From assembly GCF_004794515.1 (NCBI RefSeq), contig NZ_SSDF01000066.1:1-64000 (forward strand): a stretch of DNA of 64,000 bases, given 5' to 3'. Under the pieces are notes generated by a model that was not told the DNA's origin, did not search any database, and saw only the letters and a program-made list of their open reading frames with translations. Positions 63,946-64,000 of the stretch are shown in pieces. Every line of letters starts with the position of its first letter. Position 1 is the first letter of the stretch. The DNA comes from Microbacterium sp. A20. GTDB lineage: Bacteria; Actinomycetota; Actinomycetes; Actinomycetales; Microbacteriaceae. The position numbers and the translations under genes were made by a program.

Positions 63946-64000
63946 ATGGACATTCCGCCGGTACGAGACCGCCGTCCGCTCGCCGTGCAGGTCTACGACA
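63946..64000 (+). CDS. GntR-family regulator, N-terminus only
   Basis: An ATG at 63946 opens MDIPPVRDRRPLAVQVYD before the window ends. The PLAVQVYD segment is typical of the start of GntR winged-helix regulators. It probably controls the divergent kinase/LOG-like/MFS operon. Only 18 codons are visible. Confidence 0.6.
   Translation, partial: MDIPPVRDRRPLAVQVYD

Overview
The window looks like a chromosome segment of a high-GC actinobacterium, most likely Microbacterium or a close relative in the Microbacteriaceae. This is inferred from the very GC-rich coding sequence, dense operons joined by ATGA/GTGA overlaps, many leaderless-looking starts, and gene content such as actinobacterial-type ClpC, DUF993 and DUF6457 proteins and an ECF42-type sigma factor. 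No phage, transposase, CRISPR array or rRNA is visible. There is one tRNA gene (Ser, anticodon CGA).

Layout. From 1 to 16 kb lies carbohydrate metabolism: a ROK repressor with a ChbG/YdjC deacetylase and a MelB-type transporter; a galTKE operon divergent from a LacI regulator; a Gfo/Idh/MocA dehydrogenase, DUF993 aldolase-like and TIM-barrel isomerase operon behind a promoter bracketed by two AAGCGCTT operators; a second LacI regulator with a glycerate kinase; and phosphoglucomutase. From 16 to 30 kb are mostly housekeeping genes: pheA, a luciferase-like oxidoreductase, a Na+/H+ antiporter, a dicarboxylate symporter, a small membrane-protein/XRE operon under a conspicuous double operator, clpC, an N-acetylglutamate-synthase-like GNAT and radA. 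A candidate small RNA with its own promoter and terminator sits at about 27.9-28.06 kb.

From 30 to 53.7 kb is a respiratory block for low oxygen. It holds a four-cysteine (probably Fe-S) HTH regulator overlapping cydABDC, then moaA-narK, divergent narGHJI, modCBA with a HTH-TOBE regulator, and moeB/moeA/moaC/mobA/DUF6457/moaD plus moaE/moaB. Together these cover nitrate uptake and reduction, molybdate uptake, essentially the whole route to the bis-MGD cofactor that NarG needs, and an alternative high-affinity oxidase.

From 53.7 kb to the end the content is more accessory: a 2-oxoglutarate/Fe oxygenase beside a DtxR/IdeR-like iron box, a MetE-like protein, tRNA-Ser, a hydrolase with a possible short leader ORF, a TetR regulator and DUF1048-like target with paired operators, a DGPF/ECF42-sigma/DGPF operon, and a PfkB-kinase/LOG-like/MFS operon divergent from a GntR regulator cut by the right edge.

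The most unusual observation is a family of about 85-nt palindromic elements seen three times. Two copies are read in frame inside unrelated proteins (the N-terminus of the sugar isomerase and the linker of CydD), where they encode matching 28-residue peptides; one copy is intergenic. Other points of interest are the recurrent TAnnnT-N6-start pattern (leaderless transcripts), three further intergenic palindromes, and several unusually clear operator arrangements.
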